Shown: one piece after another, positions 17,013-26,151 of the stretch
Layout: each line of letters opens with the position of its first letter
Numbering within the stretch: the first letter of the stretch is position 1
Assembly: GCF_032878875.1 (NCBI RefSeq)
Contig: NZ_CP118157.1
Span: forward strand, 2,604,001-2,668,000
From: Microbacterium sp. AB
GTDB taxonomy: Bacteria; Actinomycetota; Actinomycetes; Actinomycetales; Microbacteriaceae
DNA length: 64,000 nucleotides
Direction of reading: 5' to 3'
Notes under the pieces: model-generated
Told to the model about the DNA's origin: nothing
The model's database searches: none
What the model saw: the letters and a program-made list of their open reading frames with translations, nothing else
Position numbers and translations under genes: made by a program

Positions 17013-18209
17013 CTACTTCCCCGCCGTGACGACACTCGTGACGTTCACGGTGTCGACCGTGACGGGTGCGGGCTGCCAGTCGTCGTTGACGTTGCGGTGC
17101 GAGACCGCGTTCTGCTTCGAGCGCCAGAACATGAACGCCGACAGCGCGACGAGGAGCGCGAACACGATGAGCACGCCCGTCACTCCGCCGAAGGCGCTGC
17201 CGATCCACCAGCACGCCCCGCCCACCACGGCGGCCGCCGGCAGCGTGATGAGCCATGCGATCGCCATCCGCCCGGCGAGCTTCCAGCGCACCTCCGCGCC
17301 CTTGCGGCCGACGCCCGTCCCCAGGATCGAGCCCGTCGCGACGTGTGTCGTGGAGAGCGGCAGGCCGAGGTGGCTCGAGGTGAGGATGATCGCCGCGCTG
17401 GACGTCTCCGCGGCCATTCCCTGCGGCGCGGAGAGCTCGACGAGCCCCTTGCCCAGCGTGCGGATGATGCGCCATCCGCCGAGGTAGGTGCCCAGGGCGA
17501 TCGCGACGGCGCACGTGAGCTTCACCCAGAAGGGCACGTCGTCCTCCGGGCTGACGGCGCCGTAGGCGATGAGGGCGAGGAAGATCACGCCCATCGTCTT
17601 CTGCGCGTCGTTCGTCCCGTGTGCGAGCGACACGAGCGACGCCGAGCCGATCTGGCCCCAGCGGAAGCCCTTCTCGGTCCTCTCCCCGGGGAGGCGCGCG
17701 GTGATCCGGTAGACGGACCACGTCCCGACCGCCGCGATGAGCGCGGCGATGACGGGGGACAGCAGCGCCGGGATGAGCACCTTGCCGATGATGCCCGCCC
17801 ACACGACGCCGTTCACGCCGCTTGCGGCGCCCCACACGAGCGCGGAGCCGACGAGACCGCCGAAGAGCGCGTGGCTCGACGACGAGGGGAGCCCGAAGAG
17901 CCAGGTGACGAGGTTCCAGATGATCGCGCCGACGAGGCCGCAGAACACGATGAGCATGAGCTCCTCGCCCCGCGCCTGGTTCAGATCGACGACGTCGCCG
18001 CCGACGGTCTTCGCGACCTCGATCGACAGGAACGCCCCGACGAGGTTGAGGACCGCGGAGAGCGCGACGGCCGCCTTCGGCCTCAGAGCGCCCGTCGCGA
18101 TGGACGTCGCCATCGCGTTGCCGGTGTCGTGGAAACCGTTGGTGAAGTCGAATGCCAATGCGGTGACGACCACCAGCAGGAGGACGAAGAGCTCTTCCAC
18201 GCTGTCCAT
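17013..18209 (-). CDS. pit: Low-affinity inorganic phosphate transporter, PiT family
   Basis: A 398-residue membrane protein with the duplicated PiT signature: FTNGFHDTGNAMATSI near the N-terminus and SLAHGTNDAQKTMGVI in the second half, around a central cytoplasmic loop with PGERTEKGFRWGQ. PiT proteins import metal-phosphate complexes with protons or sodium. Family motifs for the second repeat also appear in TSSHLGLPLSTTHVATGSILG. The ATG at 18209 is preceded by GGTGGACA as a modest ribosome-binding site. It forms an operon with the small membrane protein behind it. Confidence 0.93.
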   Translation of the reverse strand: MDSVEELFVLLLVVVTALAFDFTNGFHDTGNAMATSIATGALRPKAAVALSAVLNLVGAFLSIEVAKTVGGDVVDLNQARGEELMLIVFCGLVGAIIWNLVTWLFGLPSSSSHALFGGLVGSALVWGAASGVNGVVWAGIIGKVLIPALLSPVIAALIAAVGTWSVYRITARLPGERTEKGFRWGQIGSASLVSLAHGTNDAQKTMGVIFLALIAYGAVSPEDDVPFWVKLTCAVAIALGTYLGGWRIIRTLGKGLVELSAPQGMAAETSSAAIILTSSHLGLPLSTTHVATGSILGTGVGRKGAEVRWKLAGRMAIAWLITLPAAAVVGGACWWIGSAFGGVTGVLIVFALLVALSAFMFWRSKQNAVSHRNVNDDWQPAPVTVDTVNVTSVVTAGK

Positions 18210-18257
18210 TGTCCACCCGGCGGCCGCGTGCCCCGCACCGCCGGGATCAGGATCGGC

Positions 18258-18509
18258 TCAGGAAACCGTATGAGCGGCCCGCAGCTGTGCGAGCACGTGG
18301 TCGCGCAGCTGCTCCGGCGCGACCTCCTCGCGGCAGGAGCGCTGGATGGCCTCGGTCAGCGTGCGCTCGACGAGGACCTCGTCCTGACAGCTGGGGCACC
18401 TGTCGATGTGCTCCTTGATGTCGGTGTGCTGGGTCTTGCACAGCTCGATCGCGCCTCGAAGGTAGGCCTCGAGGTCACGACGCGCTTTGTCGCAGCCGCA
18501 ATCGCTCAT
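18258..18509 (-). CDS. rsrA: RsrA-like zinc-binding anti-sigma factor
   Basis: An 83-residue protein with the ZAS-family motif H34-x3-C38-x2-C41 (HIDRCPSC) plus upstream cysteines C4, C6 and C24. RsrA-type factors hold their sigma factor when reduced and release it when disulfide bonds form and zinc leaves. The ATG overlaps the stop of the sigma-factor gene (ATGA), the usual arrangement of sigR-rsrA and sigH-rshA pairs in Actinobacteria. The partner and redox role are inferred from family and context. Confidence 0.88.
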   Translation of the reverse strand: MSDCGCDKARRDLEAYLRGAIELCKTQHTDIKEHIDRCPSCQDEVLVERTLTEAIQRSCREEVAPEQLRDHVLAQLRAAHTVS

Positions 18510-19120
18510 TTCTCCACTCCTGTCCGGGCGGCCGAGATGCCTCGTTCGGCCGCGTACTCCGCCAGCATCCCGCGCAGGAGCCGCCGGCCTCGATGCAGGC
18601 GGCTCATCACGGTGCCGATGGGGGTCTTCATGATGTCGGCGATCTCCTGGTAGGCGAAGCCCTCGACGTCGGCGAGATAGACCGCCATCCGGAAGTCCTC
18701 CGGGATCGACTGCAGCGCGTCCTTCACGACGGAGGCCGGCATCCGGTCGATCGCCTCGGCCTCCGCCGATCGGCTGCTCGCCGCGGTCGTCGACTCCGCC
18801 CCTCCGAGCTGCCAGTCCTCGAGCTCGTCGATCGTGCCCTGATAGGGCTCGCGCTGCCTCTTGCGATAGGTGTTGATGTACGTGTTCGTGAGGATGCGGT
18901 AGAGCCACGCCTTGAGGTTGGTCCCCTGCGTGAACGACCCCCACGACGCGAACGCCTTGACGAAGGTCTCCTGCACCAGGTCGGCGGCGTCGGCGGGATT
19001 GCGCGTCATCCGCATCGCCGCGCCGTACAGCTGGTCCATGAACGGCAGCGCCTGCTCCTCGAACTGCGCACGCGTCTCCGCCACGGCGGAGGCGTCGGAG
19101 GGTGACTGTGCGTCGCTCAT
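18506..19120 (-). CDS. sigR: ECF RNA polymerase sigma factor, SigR/SigH type
   Basis: A 204-residue group-4 sigma factor. Region 2 is visible as [21 protein letters not shown] (core-binding and -10 recognition) followed by [20 protein letters not shown]; region 4 ends with [20 protein letters not shown], the helix-turn-helix for -35 recognition. Members of this group answer thiol-oxidative and heat stress. I use the ATG at 19118-19120 rather than a longer upstream start: a TAGACT box at 19129-19134 ends 8 nt before it. No clear SigR-type GGGAAT/GTT promoter was found here, so autoregulation is not shown. Confidence 0.9.
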   Translation of the reverse strand: MSDAQSPSDASAVAETRAQFEEQALPFMDQLYGAAMRMTRNPADAADLVQETFVKAFASWGSFTQGTNLKAWLYRILTNTYINTYRKRQREPYQGTIDELEDWQLGGAESTTAASSRSAEAEAIDRMPASVVKDALQSIPEDFRMAVYLADVEGFAYQEIADIMKTPIGTVMSRLHRGRRLLRGMLAEYAAERGISAARTGVEK

Positions 19121-19243
19121 GGAAGCAGAGTCTAGGCGGGTGCGGACGACGCCGAGCTGGGGGTCGTCCCAGACCCCGTCGTGCGGCTTCGCAAGGGTGG
19201 CGAACATCCGTCTCCTCTCATGCATTCAGTAGGCTGGAACGCG

Positions 19244-20602
19244 ATGAGTGCACGTGGGTATTCCCCCGACGGCCATGTCGCCGCGAACAGGACGCAGGGC
19301 GCGTACGAGGCGCCCGCCGCAGAGGGCGCCCTGAGGGCGACGCTCACGATCCCGGGGTCGAAGTCCCTCACCAATCGCGAGCTCGTCCTCGCCGCGATCG
19401 CCGACGGCCCGAGCACCCTGCGCCATCCGCTCCACTCCGACGACTCCCGCCGCATGGTCGGCGCCCTCCGCGCGCTCGGCGTCGGGATCGAGGAGGTGCC
19501 GGGCGACGGCCCGTTCGGACCCGACCTGCACGTCACGCCCGCCACGCCGCTCCGCGGCGGCGGGACGGTCGACTCCGGTCAGGCCGGCACCGTCATGCGC
19601 TTCGTCACCCCGCTCGCGGGCCTGGCATCCGGCGAGGTGCTCGTCACGGCGCACGAGAGCGCATTGCACCGGCCGATGGGCGAGATGATCAAGGCGCTGC
19701 GCGACCTGGGCGTCGACATCGACGACGAGGGGCGCTGGTCGCTCCCCTTCCGCGTGCACGGCCACGGCCACCTGCGCGGCGGCGAGGTCGACATCGACGC
19801 CTCGGCGTCGAGCCAGTTCGTCTCGGGCCTGCTGCTGGCGGCCCCCCGCTTCGACGTCGGCCTGCGGCTGCGCCACGTGGGCGATCATCTGCCGAGCGTG
19901 CCCCACATCGACATGACCGTCGAGTCCCTCGCCCATCGCGGCGTGCTCGTCGAGCGCGCGGGCCACGGCGAGTGGATCGTCCCTGCCGGACCCGTCCGCG
20001 CCAAGGACATCGCGATCGAGCCGGACCTCTCGAACGCCGCGCCGTTCCTCGCGGCGGCCATCGTCTCGGGCGGCCAGGTCACGGTGACGGGATGGCCGGC
20101 GCACTCCACGCAGCCCGGCGTGCAGCTGACGGAGATCCTCTCGCACATGGGGGCCCGTGTGAGCCGTCGTGCGGGGGCGCTGACCGTCTCCGCGGGCAAG
20201 GACATCCAGGGCGTCGACCTCGACCTCTCGGCGGTCAGCGAGCTGACGCCGACGCTCGTCGGTCTCGCGGCCTTCGCCGACGGGCCGTCGACGTTCCGCG
20301 GCATCGCGCACATCCGCGGCCATGAGACCGACCGCCTCGCGGCTCTCGCCGAGAACCTGCGTGCCGTCGGCGGCGAGGCCGAGGAACTGCCCGACGGCAT
20401 CCGGGTCGTCCCGCGTCCCTTGCACGGCGGCACGTGGAGGGCGTTCCACGACCACCGGATCGCGACCACGGGCGCGCTCGTCGGCCTGCGCACGCCCGGC
20501 GTCGTCGTCGACGACATCGGCGCCACGGCGAAGACGCTGCCCGAGTTCGTGCAGCTGTGGGAGACCCTCGTGGAGACGGATGCCGGGAGCGGCTCCGCGT
20601 GA
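19244..20602 (+). CDS. aroA: 3-phosphoshikimate 1-carboxyvinyltransferase (EPSP synthase)
   Basis: A 452-residue EPSP synthase that joins PEP and shikimate-3-phosphate in aromatic amino-acid synthesis. Signatures are IPGSKSLTNRELVLAA at the active-site start, DSGQAGTVMRF, SSQFVSGLLLAAPRF and the C-terminal RAFHDHRIATTGALVGL with VVDDIGATAKTLPEF. The ATG at 19244 is preferred because a TAGGCT box (19230-19235) lies 8 nt upstream, inside a longer in-frame extension. The stop overlaps the rsgA start (GTGA). The sigma factor-aroA-rsgA neighbourhood is common in Actinobacteria. Confidence 0.95.
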   Translation: MSARGYSPDGHVAANRTQGAYEAPAAEGALRATLTIPGSKSLTNRELVLAAIADGPSTLRHPLHSDDSRRMVGALRALGVGIEEVPGDGPFGPDLHVTPATPLRGGGTVDSGQAGTVMRFVTPLAGLASGEVLVTAHESALHRPMGEMIKALRDLGVDIDDEGRWSLPFRVHGHGHLRGGEVDIDASASSQFVSGLLLAAPRFDVGLRLRHVGDHLPSVPHIDMTVESLAHRGVLVERAGHGEWIVPAGPVRAKDIAIEPDLSNAAPFLAAAIVSGGQVTVTGWPAHSTQPGVQLTEILSHMGARVSRRAGALTVSAGKDIQGVDLDLSAVSELTPTLVGLAAFADGPSTFRGIAHIRGHETDRLAALAENLRAVGGEAEELPDGIRVVPRPLHGGTWRAFHDHRIATTGALVGLRTPGVVVDDIGATAKTLPEFVQLWETLVETDAGSGSA

Positions 20603-21642
20603 GCTGGCTCGACGACTCCGACGACGTCGACGACGAGCTCGACGAGTCGGACGTGCGCGTGCGCCCCAACCCGAAGGCGAACCGGCCGCGCACAAAGCGC
20701 CGTCCGGCCCATGAGGACGCCCGCGTCGCCCGCGTGCTCGGCGTCGACCGCGGTCGCTTCACGGTGCTCATGGACGAGGACGGTCCCGACGAGCACGAGG
20801 TCACGGCGGCGCGCGCGCGCGAGCTGCGGCGCAGCCCCATCGTCACGGGCGATCTCGCACGCGTCGTCGGCGACACCTCCGGACGCGAGGGCACGCTCGG
20901 CCGCATCGTGGGGATCGAGGAGCGCACGTCGCTGCTGCGCCGCAGCGCCGACGACACCGATCAGGTCGAGCGCGTGATCGTCGCCAACGCCGACCAGATG
21001 CTCCTCGTCGTCGCGGCCGCGGACCCCGAGCCGCGCCCGCGGCTCGTCGACCGCTACCTCGTCGCGGCGCTCGACGCCGGCGTGCGGCCGCTGCTCGTCG
21101 TGACGAAGACCGACCTCGCCGATCCCGCGGGATTCCTCCGGCACTTCGACGGCCTCGACGATCTGCGCGTGTTCCGCAGCGCAGAGGGAGAGGTCCCCGT
21201 CGCGGAGATCGGACGGGCGCTCGTGGGGCACTCCACGGTCTTCGTCGGGCACTCCGGCGTCGGCAAGTCGACGCTCGTGAACGCGCTCGTGCCGGATGCC
21301 GGACGCGCGACGGGCCACGTCAACGAGGTGACGGGGCGCGGCCGGCACACGTCCTCGTCCACCGTGTCCCTCCGATACCGGAACGCGGTGGGAACGGGCT
21401 GGGTCATCGACACCCCCGGCGTCCGCTCGTTCGGGCTCGGCCACGTCGATCCCGCCAACATCCTGCGCGCGTACCCCGATCTCGACGCCGCCGCCGAGGA
21501 GTGCCCGCGCGGGTGCACACACCTTCCCGACGCTCCTGACTGCGCGCTCAACGAGGCCGTCGCGGACGGCCGTCTGCCGGCGGCGCGCGTCGACTCGCTC
21601 CAGCGCCTGCTCGAGACCTTCGGCGGTCGCGGCGAGCGCTGA
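20599..21642 (+). CDS. rsgA: Ribosome small-subunit-dependent GTPase A
   Basis: A 347-residue circularly permuted GTPase that helps late maturation of the 30S subunit. An acidic N-terminus and OB-like domain come first, then the motifs in permuted order: TKTD (G4), GHSGVGKST (G1, P-loop), RHTSSS (G2) and DTPG (G3). The C-terminal zinc knuckle is CPRGCTHLPDAPDC. The GTG start overlaps the aroA stop by four bases, implying [13 protein letters not shown] coupling. Confidence 0.94.
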   Translation: MSWLDDSDDVDDELDESDVRVRPNPKANRPRTKRRPAHEDARVARVLGVDRGRFTVLMDEDGPDEHEVTAARARELRRSPIVTGDLARVVGDTSGREGTLGRIVGIEERTSLLRRSADDTDQVERVIVANADQMLLVVAAADPEPRPRLVDRYLVAALDAGVRPLLVVTKTDLADPAGFLRHFDGLDDLRVFRSAEGEVPVAEIGRALVGHSTVFVGHSGVGKSTLVNALVPDAGRATGHVNEVTGRGRHTSSSTVSLRYRNAVGTGWVIDTPGVRSFGLGHVDPANILRAYPDLDAAAEECPRGCTHLPDAPDCALNEAVADGRLPAARVDSLQRLLETFGGRGER

Positions 21643-21668
21643 CGCGGCCCGCTCCGGCGGCCGCGTGC

Positions 21669-22781
21669 CTACTCCCCCAGAGCCATCACGGGGGCGAGCT
21701 CGTCGCGTGTGAGCGTGATGAGCGGACCGGCGGGGTCGATCAGCACGCCGCCGAGGTCGGCATGCTCGCGCAGCATCTTGCCGAGCTTGGCGACCTGGAT
21801 CGGAAGCGCCTTCTCGCCGCGGCCCTGCGCGACGATCTCGAGCGGATGGGAGTGGATCTGCACGAGGCGCGTGCCGTCGGACAGGCGCGCCTCCGCGATG
21901 CCCATCTTCGAGTCGTCCTCCGTCAGCGAGCCCACGGCGACCCACAGCGGCGGAGCCTCGGCGAGCAGGGCGGCGACCCGGCGAGGGGTGTCCGCCTCCC
22001 GCGGCGCGGTGAGCAGCGACTTCAGGCGGAACTCGGGATCGGCCTGCGTGACCGCCTGCTCGACGATGTCACGAGGCAGCACGACCCGGTGCGGAGCGGA
22101 GGCGTTGTCGATGACGATGCCGCCGAAGTCCCCGCCGACGAGCTGCTTCAGCAGGGCCGACACGGGCTGCGACACGGCGGAGGTCGCGGCGTCGCCGTCA
22201 CTCTGGACCGCCTCGCGCAGCGCCTTGCCGGAGCTGAAGGCGAGGATGAAGCTCTTGTCCCCGATGCGCGCGACGCCGAACGTCACGGCCTTGCCCTCGG
22301 AGATCTGCTGGCGTGCGTCTCCCTTCACCCGCAGGAAGACGTGGCCCTGGAGCAGCTGACGCAGCACGCCCATCACCTGGGGGCCGCTGGGCTTCTCGGG
22401 CAGCGCCGCGAGGGCGTCGCGCAGCAGGGCGTTGTCGCGCAGTCCCGGCACGGTCTCGAGCTGGACCGGCGGCGCAGCGGGGGCCTTGGGGAGGGCCGGA
22501 CGCGCGGGAGGGCCCGGCTGGGGCGCGGGGGTGCGCGTCACGCGCGGGGCGGCGGGAGCCTCGGGGGCGGGGGACGCCTCGGGCGTGGCGGCGTCGTCGG
22601 ACGGCGCAGCGACCTCGGGGCCGGACTGCGCGCCCACCCCGCGGAAGGCCGAGAACGAGATGCCGACCTCGGGGGACTCGTCGGCGGGCGCGCTCTCGGC
22701 GGTCTCCCCCGCCCCGGCCGAGGGCTCGGACGGCTCCTGGTCGGCGGGGTCGGTCTTCTTCTTCCTCGAGAACAGGCCCAT
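21669..22781 (-). CDS. SseB-family protein with long disordered N-terminus
   Basis: A 370-residue protein. The first about 120 residues are rich in Pro, Ala, Ser and Glu and probably unstructured; the rest (from about 123) carries an SseB N-terminal-type domain (GHVFLRVKGD, FILAFSSGKALREAV) followed by a second related half (PPLWVAVGSLTEDDSKMGIAEARL). The function of chromosomal SseB proteins outside type III secretion is unknown. A TAGGCT box at 22788-22793 lies 6 nt before the ATG, a leaderless start. It is convergent with rsgA, 26 bp apart. Confidence 0.78.
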   Translation of the reverse strand: MGLFSRKKKTDPADQEPSEPSAGAGETAESAPADESPEVGISFSAFRGVGAQSGPEVAAPSDDAATPEASPAPEAPAAPRVTRTPAPQPGPPARPALPKAPAAPPVQLETVPGLRDNALLRDALAALPEKPSGPQVMGVLRQLLQGHVFLRVKGDARQQISEGKAVTFGVARIGDKSFILAFSSGKALREAVQSDGDAATSAVSQPVSALLKQLVGGDFGGIVIDNASAPHRVVLPRDIVEQAVTQADPEFRLKSLLTAPREADTPRRVAALLAEAPPLWVAVGSLTEDDSKMGIAEARLSDGTRLVQIHSHPLEIVAQGRGEKALPIQVAKLGKMLREHADLGGVLIDPAGPLITLTRDELAPVMALGE

Positions 22782-22924
22782 GCGCCCAGCCTACGGGGCG
22801 ACCGAACGCCCGCAGCCCGGTTCGCACAGCTCCCCCAGGTTCCTCGCGGAGGCGGCGGCCCGCCCGGCGGACGAGCCGGGCCTCTGCCGCACGGGCTCGC
22901 TCGCCGGCCGCGGCCCCATCACGC

Positions 22925-25303
22925 TCAGAGCTTGGTGATCGGGGCGACCTTGATGAGCAGCTTCTTCGAGCCGGCGGTGTCGAAGCGCACGTGCGCGATG
23001 CGCTTCGCGCCGTCGCCCGTGACCGCGTCGACGCGTCCCTCGCCGAAGTCGTCGTGACGGATGCGGTCGCCGGCGGCGAGCTCGAGGTCGCCGTTGTCGC
23101 GCATCTTGTTGGTGACGAGACCGGGGAACTTGTCCATGGCGGTCGAGGTCGGCGTGAGTCCTCCCCCGGCCGGCAGCGGCTTCACACCCCACCGGTCTCC
23201 CGTCGTGCGGCGCCCGTTGAGCGCGCGCGACTGGAGCCCGCCCCGCGAGTTGACGTCGCCCGGCGACTGACGCCAGTCGACGAGGGTCGAGGGGATCTCC
23301 TGCAGGAAGCGGCTCGGCATCGCGACCGAGACCTCGCCGAACTGTGCGCGCGTCATGGCGAGAGACAGGTAGAGGCGCTTGCGCGCGCGCGTGATCCCGA
23401 CGTAGAAGAGACGCCGCTCCTCCTGGGGCCCGCCCGGCTCGCCCGCCGAGATCCGGTGCGGGATCAGGTCCTCCTCGACGCCCGTGAGGAAGACGGCGTC
23501 GAACTCGAGGCCCTTCGCGGTGTGCAGCGTCATGAGCGACACCGCCCCCGACGCGTCGTCGATGTCGTCGGTGTCGGACACGAGCGCGACCTCGGTGAGG
23601 AAGTCGACGATCGTCCCCTCCGGGTTGTTGCGCGCGAACTCCCTGGTGACCGCGACGAGCTCGTCGAGGTTCTCGACGCGCGCCTCGTCCTGCGGGTCGC
23701 GGCTCCGTCGCAGCGCGTCGGAGTAGCCGCTCTTGTCGAGCAGCACCCGCAGCCCCTCGGTGACCGCCTTCGGAGACGGCTGCTCGCCCGAGGCGGGGAC
23801 GAGGATGCCGCTCGCCTCCCTCAGGACGTCGTCGAGCTGGGCGATCGCCTTCTGCAGCTTGGGGCCGAGGCCGATCTCCGCCGGGTGCGCGAGCGCATCC
23901 CGGAACGACATCCCGTTGTCGGTCGCGAAGCGCGCGATCGCCGTCTCGGTCACATCGCCGATGCCGCGTCGGGGCCTGTTCAGGATGCGCCGGACGGCCA
24001 TCTCGTCCGCCGGGTTCGCGACGGCCACGAGATAGGCGAGCGCGTCCTTGATCTCGGCGCGGTCGTAGAACTTCGTGCCGCCCATGATCTTGTACGGGAC
24101 GGCCGCGCGGATGAAGATCTCCTCCAGCGCACGCGACTGCGAGTTCGTGCGGTAGAAGACGGCCATCTGCTGATAGTCGACGCCGCCGCGCCGGAGCCGG
24201 TCGATCTCGTCCGCCACGAACTGCGCCTCGTCGTGCTGCGAGTAGCCGGTGAAGCCGACGATCTTCTCGCCCTCGCCCTGATCGCTCCAGAGCTTCTTGT
24301 CCTTGCGGTCGAAGTTGTTGCGGATGACGGAGTTCGCCGCGTCGAGGATGTTCTGGGTCGAGCGGTAGTTCTGCTCGAGGAGCACGACCTTGGCGCCGGG
24401 GAAGTCGCGCTCGAACTCGGTGATGTTGCGGATGTCGGCGCCGCGGAACGCGTAGATGGACTGGTCGGAGTCGCCGACGACGGTGAGGGAGGCCCCGTCG
24501 GCCTCGGGGATCAGGACGGCCGCCCCGCCGGACGAGACGTCGGTCTGGACCGGCCGCGTGAGCTCGCGGATCAGCTGGTACTGCGCGTGGTTGGTGTCCT
24601 GGTACTCGTCGACGAGGACGTGCCGGAAGCGCTTGCGGTAGACGTCGGCGACATGCGGGAACGCCCGGAAGAGGAACACGGTCTGACCGATGAGGTCGTC
24701 GAAGTCGAACGCGTTGGCCTTCTGCAGCTCGCGCTGGTAGTCGCCGAAGATCTCGACGAACGCCCTCTCGGCGGGGTCGCTCATGTTCGCGTCGCGGGCG
24801 TACGACTCCGCGTCGGCGAGCTCGTTCTTGAGCTTGGAGATCTTCGACTGGACGCCCGCGGGCGTGAGGCCGAACGCATCGGCCTCACGCTCCTTCACGA
24901 GTCTCTTCAGGAGGGCGCGCGAGTCGCCGGAATCGTAGATCGTGAACGCCTTCGTGAACCCGAACTGCTCGGCCTCGCGCCGCAGGATGCGGACGCACGC
25001 CGAGTGGAAGGTCGAGATCCACATGCCTCGTGCGCCGTCGCCGACGATCTGCTCGACGCGCTCGCGCATCTCGCCCGCGGCCTTGTTCGTGAAGGTGATC
25101 GCGAGGATCTGGCTCGGCCAGGCCTCCCGGCTGCGCAGGAGCGAGGCGATGCGATGCGTGAGGACCCGGGTCTTGCCGGAGCCCGCGCCCGCGACGATGA
25201 GCAGCGCGGGCCCGCGGTACTCGACGGCCTCGCGCTGCGGCGGGTTGAGCCCCGCCAGCAGGTCGTCGGCGTCGGGGGCGAGGGGGAAGAGGGCGTCTGT
25301 CAT
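22925..25303 (-). CDS. pcrA: ATP-dependent DNA helicase, PcrA/UvrD1 type
   Basis: A 792-residue superfamily-1A helicase. Motifs in order: Walker A VAGAGSGKTRVL, Ia ITFTNKAAGEM, Walker B LVDEYQDTNHAQY, III TVVGDSDQSIYAFRGAD, IV LLEQNYRST, V TLHTAKGLEFDAVFLTG and VI VGITRARKRLYLS. The C-terminus has the Tudor-like RNAP/DNA-binding fold (DRIRHDDFGEGRV). It acts in nucleotide excision repair and removal of blocked replication or transcription complexes. An insertion (PVQTDVSSGGAAVLIPEADG) after the DEYQDTN block is typical of actinobacterial members. The start is ATG 25301-25303 with GGAGGCGAC before it. Confidence 0.94.
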   Translation of the reverse strand: MTDALFPLAPDADDLLAGLNPPQREAVEYRGPALLIVAGAGSGKTRVLTHRIASLLRSREAWPSQILAITFTNKAAGEMRERVEQIVGDGARGMWISTFHSACVRILRREAEQFGFTKAFTIYDSGDSRALLKRLVKEREADAFGLTPAGVQSKISKLKNELADAESYARDANMSDPAERAFVEIFGDYQRELQKANAFDFDDLIGQTVFLFRAFPHVADVYRKRFRHVLVDEYQDTNHAQYQLIRELTRPVQTDVSSGGAAVLIPEADGASLTVVGDSDQSIYAFRGADIRNITEFERDFPGAKVVLLEQNYRSTQNILDAANSVIRNNFDRKDKKLWSDQGEGEKIVGFTGYSQHDEAQFVADEIDRLRRGGVDYQQMAVFYRTNSQSRALEEIFIRAAVPYKIMGGTKFYDRAEIKDALAYLVAVANPADEMAVRRILNRPRRGIGDVTETAIARFATDNGMSFRDALAHPAEIGLGPKLQKAIAQLDDVLREASGILVPASGEQPSPKAVTEGLRVLLDKSGYSDALRRSRDPQDEARVENLDELVAVTREFARNNPEGTIVDFLTEVALVSDTDDIDDASGAVSLMTLHTAKGLEFDAVFLTGVEEDLIPHRISAGEPGGPQEERRLFYVGITRARKRLYLSLAMTRAQFGEVSVAMPSRFLQEIPSTLVDWRQSPGDVNSRGGLQSRALNGRRTTGDRWGVKPLPAGGGLTPTSTAMDKFPGLVTNKMRDNGDLELAAGDRIRHDDFGEGRVDAVTGDGAKRIAHVRFDTAGSKKLLIKVAPITKL

Positions 25304-25376
25304 GTCGCCTCCGAGTCTAGGCGCGGCCTCCGACGGAGCAGCGCTCCCCAGGTACCTCACCCGCGCCGCTGCACCA

Positions 25377-25382
25377 TACAAT
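25377..25382 (+). promoter_or_regulatory. Candidate -10 box TACAAT for the first GntR regulator
   Basis: TACAAT is a near-ideal -10 hexamer, rare in this GC-rich sequence, about 48 bp before the ATG. The predicted 5' leader is about 42 nt and includes the ribosome-binding site GGGAGCTGAGG. No good -35 box is seen. Confidence 0.45.
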
Positions 25383-25430
25383 AGGATCTGACGGTAAAGT
25401 GCATCCGTTCGCGTCGAGTGGGAGCTGAGG

Positions 25431-26108
25431 ATGCCGCATTTCACCCGTAGAGTCGATCTGCCGCCGGCCCGGCTGGGAGATGCCGTCTACGACAGGATCG
25501 CCGCGGCGATCGTCGACGGATCGCTCGCGCCCGGTGAACGGATACGCGACCTCGACATCGCCGAGAGTCTCGGGGTCTCGCGCATGCCCGTGCGCGAGGC
25601 GCTCCAACGCCTGGAACGCGAGGGGCTGATCGAGATGTCGGCCAGCCGGTACACGCGGGTCACCGAGATCACCCCGGCCATGGTCGCGGCATCGATCGAG
25701 TACGCGCGGCACCAGACCGGCATCGCCGCCCGGATCGCGATCGCCCGGATGACGCCTGCGGAGCAGGACGCGAGCATCGCCCTGGTCGACAGCCTCTGGG
25801 AGGCGGTCGACTCCGGCGACGCGGAGCGCGTCCACGAGCGCTATTTCACGTGCTTCCTGTTCCTCGTCGAGCACACCGGCAATCCCGTGTTCCGGTCGGC
25901 GACCAACGAGGCGCGCTTCACGCTCGAGCGCAACATCCGAGGGGGCGTGTCGCCGGACGCGCACCCCCGCGCGATCGCGCCGCTGTTCGACGACCTGCGA
26001 GACGCGATCCGCGCTCGCGACGCGCATCGCGCCGAGCAGACGATCCTCGAGATCTTCGACGCGACCGTGGGACAGCCGCCCCCCGAAAGGCAGGCGGAAC
26101 TGGCCTGA
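25431..26108 (+). CDS. GntR-family transcriptional regulator, FCD type
   Basis: A 225-residue regulator. The winged helix occupies about residues 12-78 (RLGDAVYDRIAAAIVDGSL, IAESLGVSRMPVREALQRLEREGLI), followed by an all-helical FCD-like ligand domain. The metal-ligand histidines usual in FCD domains are not obvious, as the segment around HERYFTCFLFLVEHTGNP is divergent. It probably binds an operator near its own promoter and responds to a small acid or sugar acid. A second, related regulator follows 43 bp downstream on the same strand. Confidence 0.85.
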   Translation: MPHFTRRVDLPPARLGDAVYDRIAAAIVDGSLAPGERIRDLDIAESLGVSRMPVREALQRLEREGLIEMSASRYTRVTEITPAMVAASIEYARHQTGIAARIAIARMTPAEQDASIALVDSLWEAVDSGDAERVHERYFTCFLFLVEHTGNPVFRSATNEARFTLERNIRGGVSPDAHPRAIAPLFDDLRDAIRARDAHRAEQTILEIFDATVGQPPPERQAELA

Positions 26109-26151
26109 AGACGGGCGGAGCGCTACCGTGGTGCGAAGGGGAGGGGTTCCC

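Noticed and set aside
22862..22881. Inverted repeat GCCCGGC-N6-GCCGGGC as terminator of the helicase gene
   Set aside because: Seven-bp stem in extremely GC-rich DNA, 45 bp beyond the stop and without a T run; too weak to call.
22313..25384. A 1023-codon open frame on the plus strand opposite the helicase gene
   Set aside because: Same artefact; the minus strand carries all SF1 helicase motifs in order.
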